Assembly: GCF_035958815.1 (NCBI RefSeq) | Contig: NZ_CP108383.1 | Location: forward strand, 4,030,001 to 4,094,000 | Source: Nocardia sp. NBC_01327 | Lineage (GTDB): Bacteria > Actinomycetota > Actinomycetes > Mycobacteriales > Mycobacteriaceae | DNA: 64,000 nt | Direction of reading: 5' to 3' | Part shown: positions 43,978-52,078 of the stretch, piece by piece | Position numbering within the stretch: position 1 is the stretch's first letter | Layout of the letters: every line of letters begins with the position of its first letter | Position numbers and translations under genes: made by a program | Notes under the pieces: model-generated | What the model was told of the DNA's origin: nothing | Seen by the model: only the letters and a program-made list of their open reading frames with translations | The model's database searches: none

Positions 43978-44919
43978 ATGACAACTGACATCGGCGAACT
44001 ACCTTCGGACCCGTTCCTGCATTGCGCCTTTTTCTATCGTGGCAGTGATGAATATCTTGCGGGCACAATGGATTTCATTCGCACCGGACTCGCGAACGGC
44101 GAGCCGGTAGCGGTAGCGGTACCCGGAGCGAATCTGACGCTGGTGCGTGATGCGCTCGGCGCCGACGCCGGAGCGGTACTGCTGCTGGATATGGCTGTGG
44201 CGGGCCGCAATCCGGGTCGGATCATCCCGTCGGTGAAGCGGGCCTTCGCCGATGCGCATCCGCAGCGCAGTGTGCGGATCATCGGTGAGCCGATCTGGGC
44301 CGGGCGGTCGGAGCTGGAATATCCCGCGTGTGCGCAGCACGAGGCGCTCATCAATGCCGCGTTCACCGGGCGGGAAGCGACGATACTGTGCCCGTACGAT
44401 ACGGCGGGGCTCGACAAGGTGGTGCTCGACGACGCGCTGCGTACCCACCCGGTTGTCATCGACAGCCATGGTGAGGGTGCCAGCACGGTGTACGACCCCG
44501 GCCGAGTCCTGGATTCCTACAACGAAATCCTGCCCGACGCGCCACCGGACAGCACCGTGATCGCCTTCGACGAAGCCTCACTCGCGAACACCCGGCATAC
44601 AGCCACCGGGTTCGCCCGGAGCGCCGGTATGACCGCCGACCGCGCCATCGATCTCGAACTTGTTGTGGCAGAGGCGACAACGAACTCGGTGGTGCACGGC
44701 GGCGGCTCCGGCGCCCTCACCCTGTGGGTGGAGGAGGCCCAGATCGTGTGCCGGGTGCAGGACAACGGCTGCATCGCCGACCCGCTCGCAGGTCGTATCC
44801 CCGTGCCGCCGAACCGAATCGGCGGGCGCGGACTATTGCTGATCAACCAGCTGAGCGATCTGGTTCGCCTGCACACGACACCGGCGGGCAACACACTGCA
44901 GATGCATTTCGCGCTGTGA
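43978..44919 (+). CDS. MEDS-domain sensor fused to GHKL ATPase (copy B)
   Basis: 313 residues from the ATG at 43978 (GAGGTAAGGA upstream; a TTG three bases earlier is less likely). MEDS domain (HCAFFYRGSDEYLAGTMDFI, VRIIGEPIWAGRSELEYPAC, ATILCPYDTAGL) plus ATPase with intact N-box (ELVVAEATTNSVVHGGG), DNGCI and GGRGLLLINQLSDLV. It matches copy A along its length. The Cys and His residues in the MEDS domain (YPACAQHEAL) could bind a metal or sense redox; that is inference. Confidence 0.92.
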   Translation: MTTDIGELPSDPFLHCAFFYRGSDEYLAGTMDFIRTGLANGEPVAVAVPGANLTLVRDALGADAGAVLLLDMAVAGRNPGRIIPSVKRAFADAHPQRSVRIIGEPIWAGRSELEYPACAQHEALINAAFTGREATILCPYDTAGLDKVVLDDALRTHPVVIDSHGEGASTVYDPGRVLDSYNEILPDAPPDSTVIAFDEASLANTRHTATGFARSAGMTADRAIDLELVVAEATTNSVVHGGGSGALTLWVEEAQIVCRVQDNGCIADPLAGRIPVPPNRIGGRGLLLINQLSDLVRLHTTPAGNTLQMHFAL

Positions 44920-44947
44920 GTGCCTGCGGTGCGGGTGTTTACTCGAG

Positions 44948-45295
44948 CTAGGGCTTGCCGGCCAGGGCCGCATCGAGGGTGTCGTACACCTCGAGCATTT
45001 CGTCGAGCCCCGTGAGTTCGATGGGACGCCGCACCGGCACGGAACCGACCACGCGCAACTCCCGGCCTCCCACCGATTCCAGCGCCTCGACCAGCACGCT
45101 CAGTCCGGCGGAGCCGAAGAAGCCCACCTCGGTCAGGTCCAGGATCAGCAATTGTGAAACGGTGGCCAGCGATTCGGCCACCGCGGCGGAGAGTTTGGGC
45201 GCCGACACCATATCGACCTCGCCCGAGACCGATAGCACCACTGCCGAATCGATCGAGGTGGTCCGCACGTTCAATTCGCGGTTATCGCTGCTCAC
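44948..45295 (-). CDS. STAS-domain anti-anti-sigma factor (copy B)
   Basis: 115 residues, GTG start with GGGAG upstream. STAS fold (AVVLSVSGEVDMVSAPKLSA; LDLTEVGFFGSAGLSVLVEA) with the acceptor Ser kept. It is the paralogue of the STAS gene at 28801. A weak SigF-like element (GTTG-TATAAC..., CGGTAG) lies about 120-140 bases upstream on the minus strand. Confidence 0.9.
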   Translation of the reverse strand: MSSDNRELNVRTTSIDSAVVLSVSGEVDMVSAPKLSAAVAESLATVSQLLILDLTEVGFFGSAGLSVLVEALESVGGRELRVVGSVPVRRPIELTGLDEMLEVYDTLDAALAGKP

Positions 45296-45659
45296 CGACT
45301 GTTCTCCCGCTGCCCGATCGATCCGTCCATGCGAATCGTCACTTCGCCACCTCCGACACCTTGGCGCTGCGCGAGCCGACTGTTCTGCCGACCGGTAAGC
45401 CTACCCGCGAGAACCTACCGCCAGTAAAGTTATACAACCCATGTCGCTACCGACACGGTTATCGGCGAATCGCCGCCGCCCACCGCCCGGCGTGTTGCGC
45501 GCCACGGCCCCTCTGCCCAATTGTCACGGCCGCTCTGCCCAATTGTGGTGCCTCGCCCCGATTCCTGGCTGTAGACCAGGCAGGCTGCTTCGATGCCCGC
45601 ATCCCGGATAGTACCTCCGAACGTATGCCGCAGTAATCGTCACGAACGGAGGCCTCGAC
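45296..45659. other. Intergenic region between STAS copy B and the UsfY-like gene
   Basis: 364 bases without a supported gene. Near 45415-45438 on the minus strand is the weak SigF-like element noted for the STAS gene. Further right, two close copies of GCCCAATTGT (near 45516 and 45538) form a short direct repeat. I see no RNA gene. Confidence 0.5.
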
Positions 45660-45986
45660 ATGAGCATCGAACAGCACAAAACCCGAGATCAACGCCGCCG
45701 AGCACCGGGCCGCTCCTTCTCCAGCCGATTCCGCACGCCTCGCACCCACGCCGAAGAAGGCGTCGAAGACAACTACAACCTCCCCGGCTTAGCCCTACTC
45801 GGCCTAGCCCTGATAGCAACCGCCCTCTCCCTACTCGCCGCCGCCTACGGCTTCTCCACCCGAGCAATCATCGCCGCAGTGATAGCCGCCCTCCTCTACC
45901 TCTCCGGCGCCCTCTGGCTAGCGATCGAGTGGCGCCGCCGCAACACCCAAGGCCGCAGCAACAACATCGACCGCCAAGGCCACTGA
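45660..45986 (+). CDS. usfY: UsfY-like small membrane protein
   Basis: 108 residues, ATG with GGAGG upstream. A basic N-terminus (RFRTPRTHAEEGVEDNYNLP) is followed by two hydrophobic segments and WLAIEWRRRN. The pattern RTxR..A.EG..D....PG, two helices and WLA.E.RRR agrees with my memory of mycobacterial UsfY, encoded beside usfX-sigF. Here it closes the sigma cluster. Codon use is richer in CTA, CTC and TAC than its neighbours. The function of UsfY is unknown. Confidence 0.6.
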   Translation: MSIEQHKTRDQRRRAPGRSFSSRFRTPRTHAEEGVEDNYNLPGLALLGLALIATALSLLAAAYGFSTRAIIAAVIAALLYLSGALWLAIEWRRRNTQGRSNNIDRQGH

Positions 45987-45989
45987 TCC

Positions 45990-46530
45990 CAACACAACCC
46001 CTTCCAGCCCTTCATCTTCCGTGTCTTGTTCTCGAGAACGGCACCACAGCCGGTCGACCCCGCTGGAACCGCAGGTCCGCTCCTGACTGCGGAAGGTAAA
46101 CCGGGTACCCCTCCCCACGCGCCCAGCACGGCCATCTCGGGCTTTGCCCGCACCCCGTGCTGACCAACCCTGCCCGGGACGCACGCAACCCAGGTGCACC
46201 GGCCGTTTCGGCATAGAACCCGTCGGCCACCGGGGATGGAACAGCGGGTCTCTCAGCGGCACAACGGTTATCGGTCCTGTACCGTGCGGACACCCGCTGT
46301 GCGGCCGAGATGAGGCCGGTGCACCTGGGTTGCGTGCGTCGAGAGGCGGTGTTGAGTCCCGGGGTGCGGGCAGGGCCCGAGATGGCCGTGCTGGTGGCCT
46401 CGGGTGGGGTACCCGATTTACCTTCCGCGGTCAGGAGCGGTACCTGCGGTACCAGCCGGAAGACTGGTTGTGGTCCGGTTTCAGAGACAAACACGAAAAG
46501 ACGAAGAACGAAAAGACGAAGGACGCCTGG
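45990..46530. repeat. Large imperfect inverted repeat beside the 13E12-type gene
   Basis: The left arm (about 46000-46204) matches the reverse complement of the right arm (about 46314-46500). The innermost 27 bases are a perfect match (46178-46204 with 46314-46340), and long blocks follow around GGAAGGTAAA, CGGGTACCC and AGCACGGCCATCTCGGGC. The spacer is about 109 bases. The several reading frames through it are shadows of the repeat and carry no known domain. The whole gap 45987-46740 has no gene that I can support. Confidence 0.85.
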
Positions 46531-46697
46531 AACACAGGGACGAGATCAAGAACCCGAAAGACCCACTCGGGCAACGGCTGTAGGGGGACGGGTCGGGCTG
46601 GCAGGGGCAGGGAAGCCCTGTGCCTCGACCGAGGTGCATGGTTCGGGTTCCGCGAGCGAGCCGGTCTCGAAACACCCTGATAGGCAACGACCTGTAG

Positions 46698-46722
46698 CAC
46701 CGACAGGATGATCCTGTCGGTG
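46698..46722. promoter_or_regulatory. Perfect 25-bp palindrome after the HNH gene
   Basis: CACCGACAGGAT, one central G, then its exact complement. It stands 19 bases beyond the stop of the HNH gene. A one-base loop cannot fold as a simple hairpin of full length, so besides a terminator it may be a protein-binding or cleavage site. Confidence 0.65.
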
Positions 46723-46740
46723 GCACGAGGGGCGGGAAAC

Positions 46741-48249
46741 CTATTGTCGCGGCGGCGGTGTGGCGACCCGGCGCAGCACCCGGTACCGCACCGGGGACAA
46801 CCCCCAGGCACGACACACCCGGCCAGGCCGCAGCGACGGCGGAGCCTCCGACATCAACTCGCCCGGATGGTGCAGATGATTGACCTGCGGAGTACCCGTC
46901 GGGTCCACGTGGGCGGGCGCGATCCACGCGGTCCGGCCGGGGAAGTCCGAATCCTGGCCCAGCTTGATGGTTTTCCAGCCACGCGGGCCATCCTTGACCA
47001 AGGCATGGCAGTGATCGCAGGCCAGGGTGAGGTTCTCGATGTCGGTGCGGCCGCCTTTGCAGAACTCGGTGACGTGATGCACCGCCGCCATGCTCGCCGG
47101 GGCCGAGCACCCGGGGCGGGTGCAGCCGCGTTCGGTGGCGATCAACGCCAACCGTTGTGCCGGGTTCGCCAACCGGGCTTCCCCCAGGTGCAGGGGCATG
47201 CCGTCCTTGTTCTTCACCAACACGAACGTCTTCGAGCGGCGGGCCACCAACTTCAACGCCTCAGGAACCGGCACCGTCCCACCGGTCGCGGTGGTCGCCA
47301 CCCCGGCGACGCGTTCCACGTCCTCGATGCTCATGGTGAGGATGGTCGAGACGGGCAGCCCGCGATGGGAGCCGAGCTTGGCCGGGTTGAAGTCCGGGTG
47401 CAGCACCGCCAGCAACGCATCATGCTGGCGCTGCACCTTCGAGCGCTCGTCGCGGGCGGCGCAGGCTTCGAGTACGTCCCGGGGGATCGGGTTGTCCTCA
47501 TCCTCGGCCCACGGGCTTTCCTTGTCGGCCGGGTTGCACATGCCCGGACGCGCGAGCTTGGCCATGACCGCATCGAAGGCCCCACGCGCATCGGGGGTGA
47601 GTTCGACGGTGAGGGTGGACATCAGGTCGTAGCGTTGCGGACTCGCACTCGCGCTGCGCAACCGTTGCCGGTCGTCATCGTCGGTGAGCTTGCCGTCCGG
47701 GTCGAGGTAACCCAGGATCCGCTCCCCGATCCTGGGCAGATGCGTCGGATCCAACGCACGCGCCTGCCGGGCCAGTTCTTCTTCGGCATAGGCGCGGGCC
47801 TCGGCCGGGACTTTGCTGGGCAGCCGGTTCATGACCTGCCGGATCACCCGCACATGATCGAGAGAGATCGCACCGTCATCCAAAGCCTGCGCCGAACACG
47901 GCAGGACCGGGGCAGGGTCGGGTTCGTCACCGACGCGGTGCCACACGGCGAGGTCTTCGGCGGTACGCCACCGGTTGATCGCGTCCCCGTGCGAGATATG
48001 CAGCACCGCTTGCAAATACAGGGCGGGGCTGCCGGACCCGTTCTTGGTGGGCAGGGACCGGGCGCACGCTTGCACGATCAGATCTCGTTGTACCGATGCC
48101 AATCGGCGGGTGCTGGTTTCGATCTGCTGCATCAACGCGACGATGTCGGTGTCGGGCAACGGAATCAACGACAAGGTGGTGAGGGAATCGACCGCCGCGA
48201 CCAGTGCGGCTGCACCGGTCGCGATTGCGGTTTCTTCCCTTGATTCCAT
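46741..48249 (-). CDS. REP13E12-type HNH endonuclease (DUF222)
   Basis: 502 residues. An N-terminal DUF222 region (residues 30-330) precedes a C-terminal HNH domain: CTRPGCSAPASMAAVHHVTE, then the zinc CDHCHALV. This is the 13E12 family, repeated in many mycobacterial and nocardial genomes and linked to mobile or phage-attachment loci. Its DNA target is unknown. It is flanked on one side by the inverted repeat and palindrome and on the other by AT-rich DNA, which suggests it arrived as an element. Confidence 0.92.
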   Translation of the reverse strand: MESREETAIATGAAALVAAVDSLTTLSLIPLPDTDIVALMQQIETSTRRLASVQRDLIVQACARSLPTKNGSGSPALYLQAVLHISHGDAINRWRTAEDLAVWHRVGDEPDPAPVLPCSAQALDDGAISLDHVRVIRQVMNRLPSKVPAEARAYAEEELARQARALDPTHLPRIGERILGYLDPDGKLTDDDDRQRLRSASASPQRYDLMSTLTVELTPDARGAFDAVMAKLARPGMCNPADKESPWAEDEDNPIPRDVLEACAARDERSKVQRQHDALLAVLHPDFNPAKLGSHRGLPVSTILTMSIEDVERVAGVATTATGGTVPVPEALKLVARRSKTFVLVKNKDGMPLHLGEARLANPAQRLALIATERGCTRPGCSAPASMAAVHHVTEFCKGGRTDIENLTLACDHCHALVKDGPRGWKTIKLGQDSDFPGRTAWIAPAHVDPTGTPQVNHLHHPGELMSEAPPSLRPGRVCRAWGLSPVRYRVLRRVATPPPRQ

Positions 48250-48507
48250 GCCTCTATTCTACTCCGGGGAAACAGACTCGGAAAGGCGAATTCTGTTGTG
48301 ATATAAGCCTATTCAGAATATTCGGGTTTTATCTTTTGTTCTTGTTCTTATGTCTTGCCCTTCTTGTCCAGGCGTCTTTTGTATTGTTCTTATCCCTTCT
48401 CTATCAACGGTTTTCAGCATCGAACCCATCAACCGGACTCCTCTCCTACCAGGGGCGGAGGTCGGAGTCGTCTCGGGGCACGATGCGGGTGGAGCGGGGC
48501 GGGCATA
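48250..48507. other. AT-rich strip upstream of the HNH gene
   Basis: 258 bases without a gene. Bases 48270-48420 have markedly low G+C and long T/C runs (TTTTGTTCTTGTTCTTATG), unlike the surrounding DNA. Parts, including TCCAGGCGTC, resemble the outer end of the inverted repeat on the other side of the HNH gene. It may be the second edge of a former element. Confidence 0.5.
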
Positions 48508-49851
48508 GTGTTTGCCACCGTGACAATTGAGATTGATGGGCTCGAGGGGATTCTCGACGGGGACTTCGTCGTCGGGCTGGCTCAGGTGACGCCGCTGCGG
48601 GGAGTGGTGGTGTCGCCGGTGAACAGTGCCGGGTGGGATGCGGAGACTTCGACGTTTTCGTTTACCAGTGATCTCGCGGCGTTCAAGAAGTTGCGGCGGC
48701 TGGAGCGGAATCCGCAGGTAGCCGTGGTTTTTCATACGCGCGAGCACGGCACCGCGGAGGGCGGTGAGTACGTGCTGGTGCAGGGGGATGCGAGTTTCTC
48801 CTGGTATCCCGATCGGGAAGCGCTGGCCCCGTTCTATGAGCGGCCCGGTACCGCGCTCGGGCCGGAGAATCTCGGCGGCGTCTTCTGGGACTGGTGGCTC
48901 GGGCCGTTCTGGTGGGAGCGGATCGTCGTGCGCGTCCACGCACAGCGCGTGATCGCTTTCCCGGATGCCGAGTGTTCGGGTCCGGCATCGGTGTTCGGGT
49001 CCGCCGAACCGTCCGCCGAGCCCGAACCTCAGCAACCGCCCGCGAAGGGCACTGAACCGCGGGTCGACGTCGACAGCACAGCTCGGGCATTGCGGAAGCT
49101 GGAGCATCGACTGCTCGGATGGGTAGGCGCAGATGGTTATCCGGTCGTCGTACCGGTCCAGATCGGTGCGACGGAATCGCGAGGGATGACACTGACAGCA
49201 CCTGCGGGCTCGGTGCCCGACCATGGCCGCCGGGCGGGGCTCACCGGCCACACCTTCACCGCGGGCACGCTCGGACAGCGTCAGACAGCCCTGACCGGCT
49301 GGCTCGAAAAAGACGGCAAGACACTGTATTACGCACCGCACACCCAGCTGACCTACATGATCCCTCCGAGCCGCGCGGTCTGGCGCGTGGTCATGGGCGC
49401 GGTCACCCGGATCGGTCACGAGCGAGCCCGCCGCGACGGTGTGCCGTCACTGCCGACCCGCAATATCCGACTCCGCCTGATCACGCCGGTGCAGCGCTAT
49501 ATCGCGAATCCCGTCGGCAGACGGGTGGCCCGGTATCTGAACAGCCAGGCGGTGCTGGAGACGACGGGACGCAAGAGTGGTCAGCCGCGCACGACGCCGA
49601 TCGGCGGCAGGCAGGTCGGATTGTCGTACTGGATCGTCTCGGAGTTCGGTCGCAAATCCCAGTACGTGCGCAATATCGAGGCGAATCCACACGTGCGCTT
49701 GCAGATTCGGGGCGTCTGGCACACCGGTGTCGCGGTGCTGCTCGATGAGGACGACTCGCGCCGGCGCCTGCGGGAGCTGCCGTGGTTGAACAGCGCCCTG
49801 GTCCGGCTGGCCGGATCGGACCTGTTAACTATTCGTGTCGATCTGGATTGA
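48508..49851 (+). CDS. Split-barrel FMN-type domain fused to Ddn-type F420 oxidoreductase
   Basis: 447 residues from the GTG at 48508; a GTG at 48520 is possible. Residues 15-300 carry a pyridoxamine-oxidase-like split barrel (FKKLRRLERNPQVAVVFHTR, VLVQGDASFSWYPDREAL), probably two barrel halves. Residues 330-447 are a deazaflavin-dependent nitroreductase domain (VLETTGRKSGQPRTTPIGGR, QYVRNIEANPHVRLQIRGVW). Ddn enzymes use F420H2 to reduce quinones or nitro compounds. The fusion is unusual in length; the substrate is unknown. Confidence 0.82.
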   Translation: MFATVTIEIDGLEGILDGDFVVGLAQVTPLRGVVVSPVNSAGWDAETSTFSFTSDLAAFKKLRRLERNPQVAVVFHTREHGTAEGGEYVLVQGDASFSWYPDREALAPFYERPGTALGPENLGGVFWDWWLGPFWWERIVVRVHAQRVIAFPDAECSGPASVFGSAEPSAEPEPQQPPAKGTEPRVDVDSTARALRKLEHRLLGWVGADGYPVVVPVQIGATESRGMTLTAPAGSVPDHGRRAGLTGHTFTAGTLGQRQTALTGWLEKDGKTLYYAPHTQLTYMIPPSRAVWRVVMGAVTRIGHERARRDGVPSLPTRNIRLRLITPVQRYIANPVGRRVARYLNSQAVLETTGRKSGQPRTTPIGGRQVGLSYWIVSEFGRKSQYVRNIEANPHVRLQIRGVWHTGVAVLLDEDDSRRRLRELPWLNSALVRLAGSDLLTIRVDLD

Positions 49852-50010
49852 TTTCTGTTCACCATTCTAAATGGTCACTTGTCCAGGTAACGTATCGCCG
49901 AAGCGGCTCGCCGCCGCAGGTTGAACGCGACAGGCCGGACCATCCATCGATACTGTGCTGACACGGAACTGGGACCGGTCCCGCCAACCCCGTAACTCAG
50001 AGGAGTCTCG

Positions 50011-52074
50011 ATGATTGTGTCCCGGCGATCTGCGCTGGTGGGCGCGGCGGCATCGGCCGTCGCGGTCGGTGCCAGCGGGCTGCTGCACTCGAAGCCCGCT
50101 GCCGCCCAGCCGGTCAACGGCCAGGGCTATCTCGTCGGATGCGGTATCGCCGATATGACCGGCGCCCCCGCGGGCCAGGGCATGATGGGCTATTCGGAGC
50201 TGGATCAGATCACCACCGGGTTGCTGACCCGCTGTTATGCCCGCGCCTACATCATCGTCGACCAGACGACCGGCGGCCGTGTCGCATTCGTGAACACCGA
50301 CAACGCCTGTCTGTTCCAGTCGGTCCACCTCGCGGTCATGACGGAACTGGCCAAGCGATTCGGCGACACGTACACCGAGCGCAACGTCAACCTCAATGCC
50401 ACCCACAATCACAACTCCTGCGGCGGCACCGCCCGCGAATACGCATACTCGCTGGCCGCGAAGGGTTTTCAGCAGAACTCCACCGATGCCGAGGTGAACG
50501 GCATCGTCGCGGCGATCGCCAATGCGCACGACCGCCTGGCCCCGGGCACCATCATGCTCGGTCACGGTGAGCTGCACGATGCCAGCGCCAACCGCTCCCG
50601 CGTCGCCTTCGACCTGAATCCGCCCGAGGACAAAGCCGAATTCCCCGAGGGCATCGACCCCAAGGTGACCGTGCTGCGATTGCGCCAGGGCGGCAAGGAT
50701 GTCGGGGCCATCACCTGGTTCGCCACCCACGGCACCTCGCTGACCGATCGCAATACCCTCATCTCCGCCGACAACAAGGGTTACGCCAGCTACCGCTGGG
50801 AGCACGATGAGATGGGCGGTCGCTACCTCGACGGGCAACCCGGTTTCATCGCGGCGTTCCCGCAGACCAATCCCGGCGATATGACCCCGAACCTGGCGGT
50901 GCGCCCCTGGCATCCGTCCGGCCCGACCGAGGACAACCGCCTCAACTGCACCCTGATCGGCGAACGCCAATATCAGGCCGGGCGAACAGCTTTCGCCTCC
51001 GCGCAGGCAATGTCCAAGGGCGGTGTGGACTCGGTCATCCGATACGTCAATATGGCCGACACCGCCATCGACGGCTCCTACACCCCCGACGGCAAGCCCG
51101 CGCGAACGTCTCCGGCGATGATGGGCGCATCCGCTGTCGCCACCAGCTCGGAAGACAACTGGAACACCCAGATCCCGTTCCTGCACGAGGGCGATACCAA
51201 CCCCATGGTGGCCGCGCTCGGCGGCATCGACGCGCCGATCGAGCAGTGGATGCGCGATGTGCAGGCCCCCAAGCTGGCGATCGTGCCCCTCGGCATTCTC
51301 CCGCCGCGCCCCTGGGTGCCGCAGGTGCTGCCGATCCAGATCATGCGCATCGGCGATCTCGTACTCGCCTCGGGCCCAGCGGAATTCACGATTGTCTCGG
51401 GCCTGCGGGTGCGGCGCGTGGTCGCCGGCGCCCTCGGCGTCCCGGTCGAGAACGTCCTCATGCAGGGCTACGCCAACGGCTACAGCGGCTATGTCACCAC
51501 GCCCGAAGAGTATGTCTCCCAACAGTACGAAGGCGGCGAGACGCTCTACGGCCGCTGGACCCTGTCGGCGTACATGCAGGAATTCGACCGCCTCGCCCGC
51601 GCGGTAGCGGCCCGCACCGACCTCGGCCGCGGCCCCGCCCCCTTGGATTGGACCTCCGGACTCCAGCCCAACCTCTTGGCTCCGGTCCCCGCCGACGTCC
51701 CCGTGGCGGGCCACGCCTTCGGCGATGTGCTTGCCCAACCTGCTACGAATAGCGGTGCGGGAGATGCGGTTTCGGTGCAATTCGTCGGCGCGCACCCGAA
51801 CAACAACTTCCACCTCGGCAGCACCTACTTCGAGGTGCAGCGCGCTTCCGGCGGCGGGTGGACACGCGTCTACGACGACAACGACTGGTGCACCGAATTG
51901 CATTGGGAGCGACCAGCGGACAATGACGCCGCCTCGCTCATCCGCGTCGTCTGGACGGTCCCGCAGGACGCTCCGTCCGGTCAGTACCGCATCCAGTACT
52001 TCGGCGACAGCCGCGACGGCTCCGGCGCGACGGCTCAATTCACCGGAACCTCGAACGAGTTCGCGGTGGCCTAG
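50011..52074 (+). CDS. Neutral ceramidase-like secreted hydrolase, Tat signal
   Basis: 687 residues; ATG with AGAGGAG upstream. A twin-arginine signal (SRRSALVGAAASAVAVGASG) precedes the ceramidase domain: the metal-binding His cluster is in NATHNHNSCGG, where typical enzymes read THTH, the nucleophile region is WFATHGTSLTDRN, and QTNPGDMTPN follows. The C-terminal 140 residues form an Ig-like domain typical of neutral ceramidases. It hydrolyses the amide bond of ceramide or a related lipid outside the cell. Convergent with pucR. Confidence 0.88.
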   Translation: MIVSRRSALVGAAASAVAVGASGLLHSKPAAAQPVNGQGYLVGCGIADMTGAPAGQGMMGYSELDQITTGLLTRCYARAYIIVDQTTGGRVAFVNTDNACLFQSVHLAVMTELAKRFGDTYTERNVNLNATHNHNSCGGTAREYAYSLAAKGFQQNSTDAEVNGIVAAIANAHDRLAPGTIMLGHGELHDASANRSRVAFDLNPPEDKAEFPEGIDPKVTVLRLRQGGKDVGAITWFATHGTSLTDRNTLISADNKGYASYRWEHDEMGGRYLDGQPGFIAAFPQTNPGDMTPNLAVRPWHPSGPTEDNRLNCTLIGERQYQAGRTAFASAQAMSKGGVDSVIRYVNMADTAIDGSYTPDGKPARTSPAMMGASAVATSSEDNWNTQIPFLHEGDTNPMVAALGGIDAPIEQWMRDVQAPKLAIVPLGILPPRPWVPQVLPIQIMRIGDLVLASGPAEFTIVSGLRVRRVVAGALGVPVENVLMQGYANGYSGYVTTPEEYVSQQYEGGETLYGRWTLSAYMQEFDRLARAVAARTDLGRGPAPLDWTSGLQPNLLAPVPADVPVAGHAFGDVLAQPATNSGAGDAVSVQFVGAHPNNNFHLGSTYFEVQRASGGGWTRVYDDNDWCTELHWERPADNDAASLIRVVWTVPQDAPSGQYRIQYFGDSRDGSGATAQFTGTSNEFAVA

Positions 52075-52078
52075 GCGG

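Noticed and set aside
45896..46711. Several 85-180 residue frames in the inverted repeat
   Set aside because: They read similar peptides from both arms on opposite strands, which reflects the repeat and not selection for protein. There are no domains or ribosome binding sites.
49861..49875. ACCATT-CTA-AATGGT as a terminator
   Set aside because: The six-pair AT-rich stem is too weak and lies in the leader of the next gene as well as after the fusion gene.
49867..52038. 723-residue reading frame on the minus strand
   Set aside because: It is antisense to the ceramidase gene, which has a signal peptide, ribosome binding site and domain matches. The antisense product is Gly/Val/Arg-rich without motifs, typical of shadow frames in high-G+C DNA.
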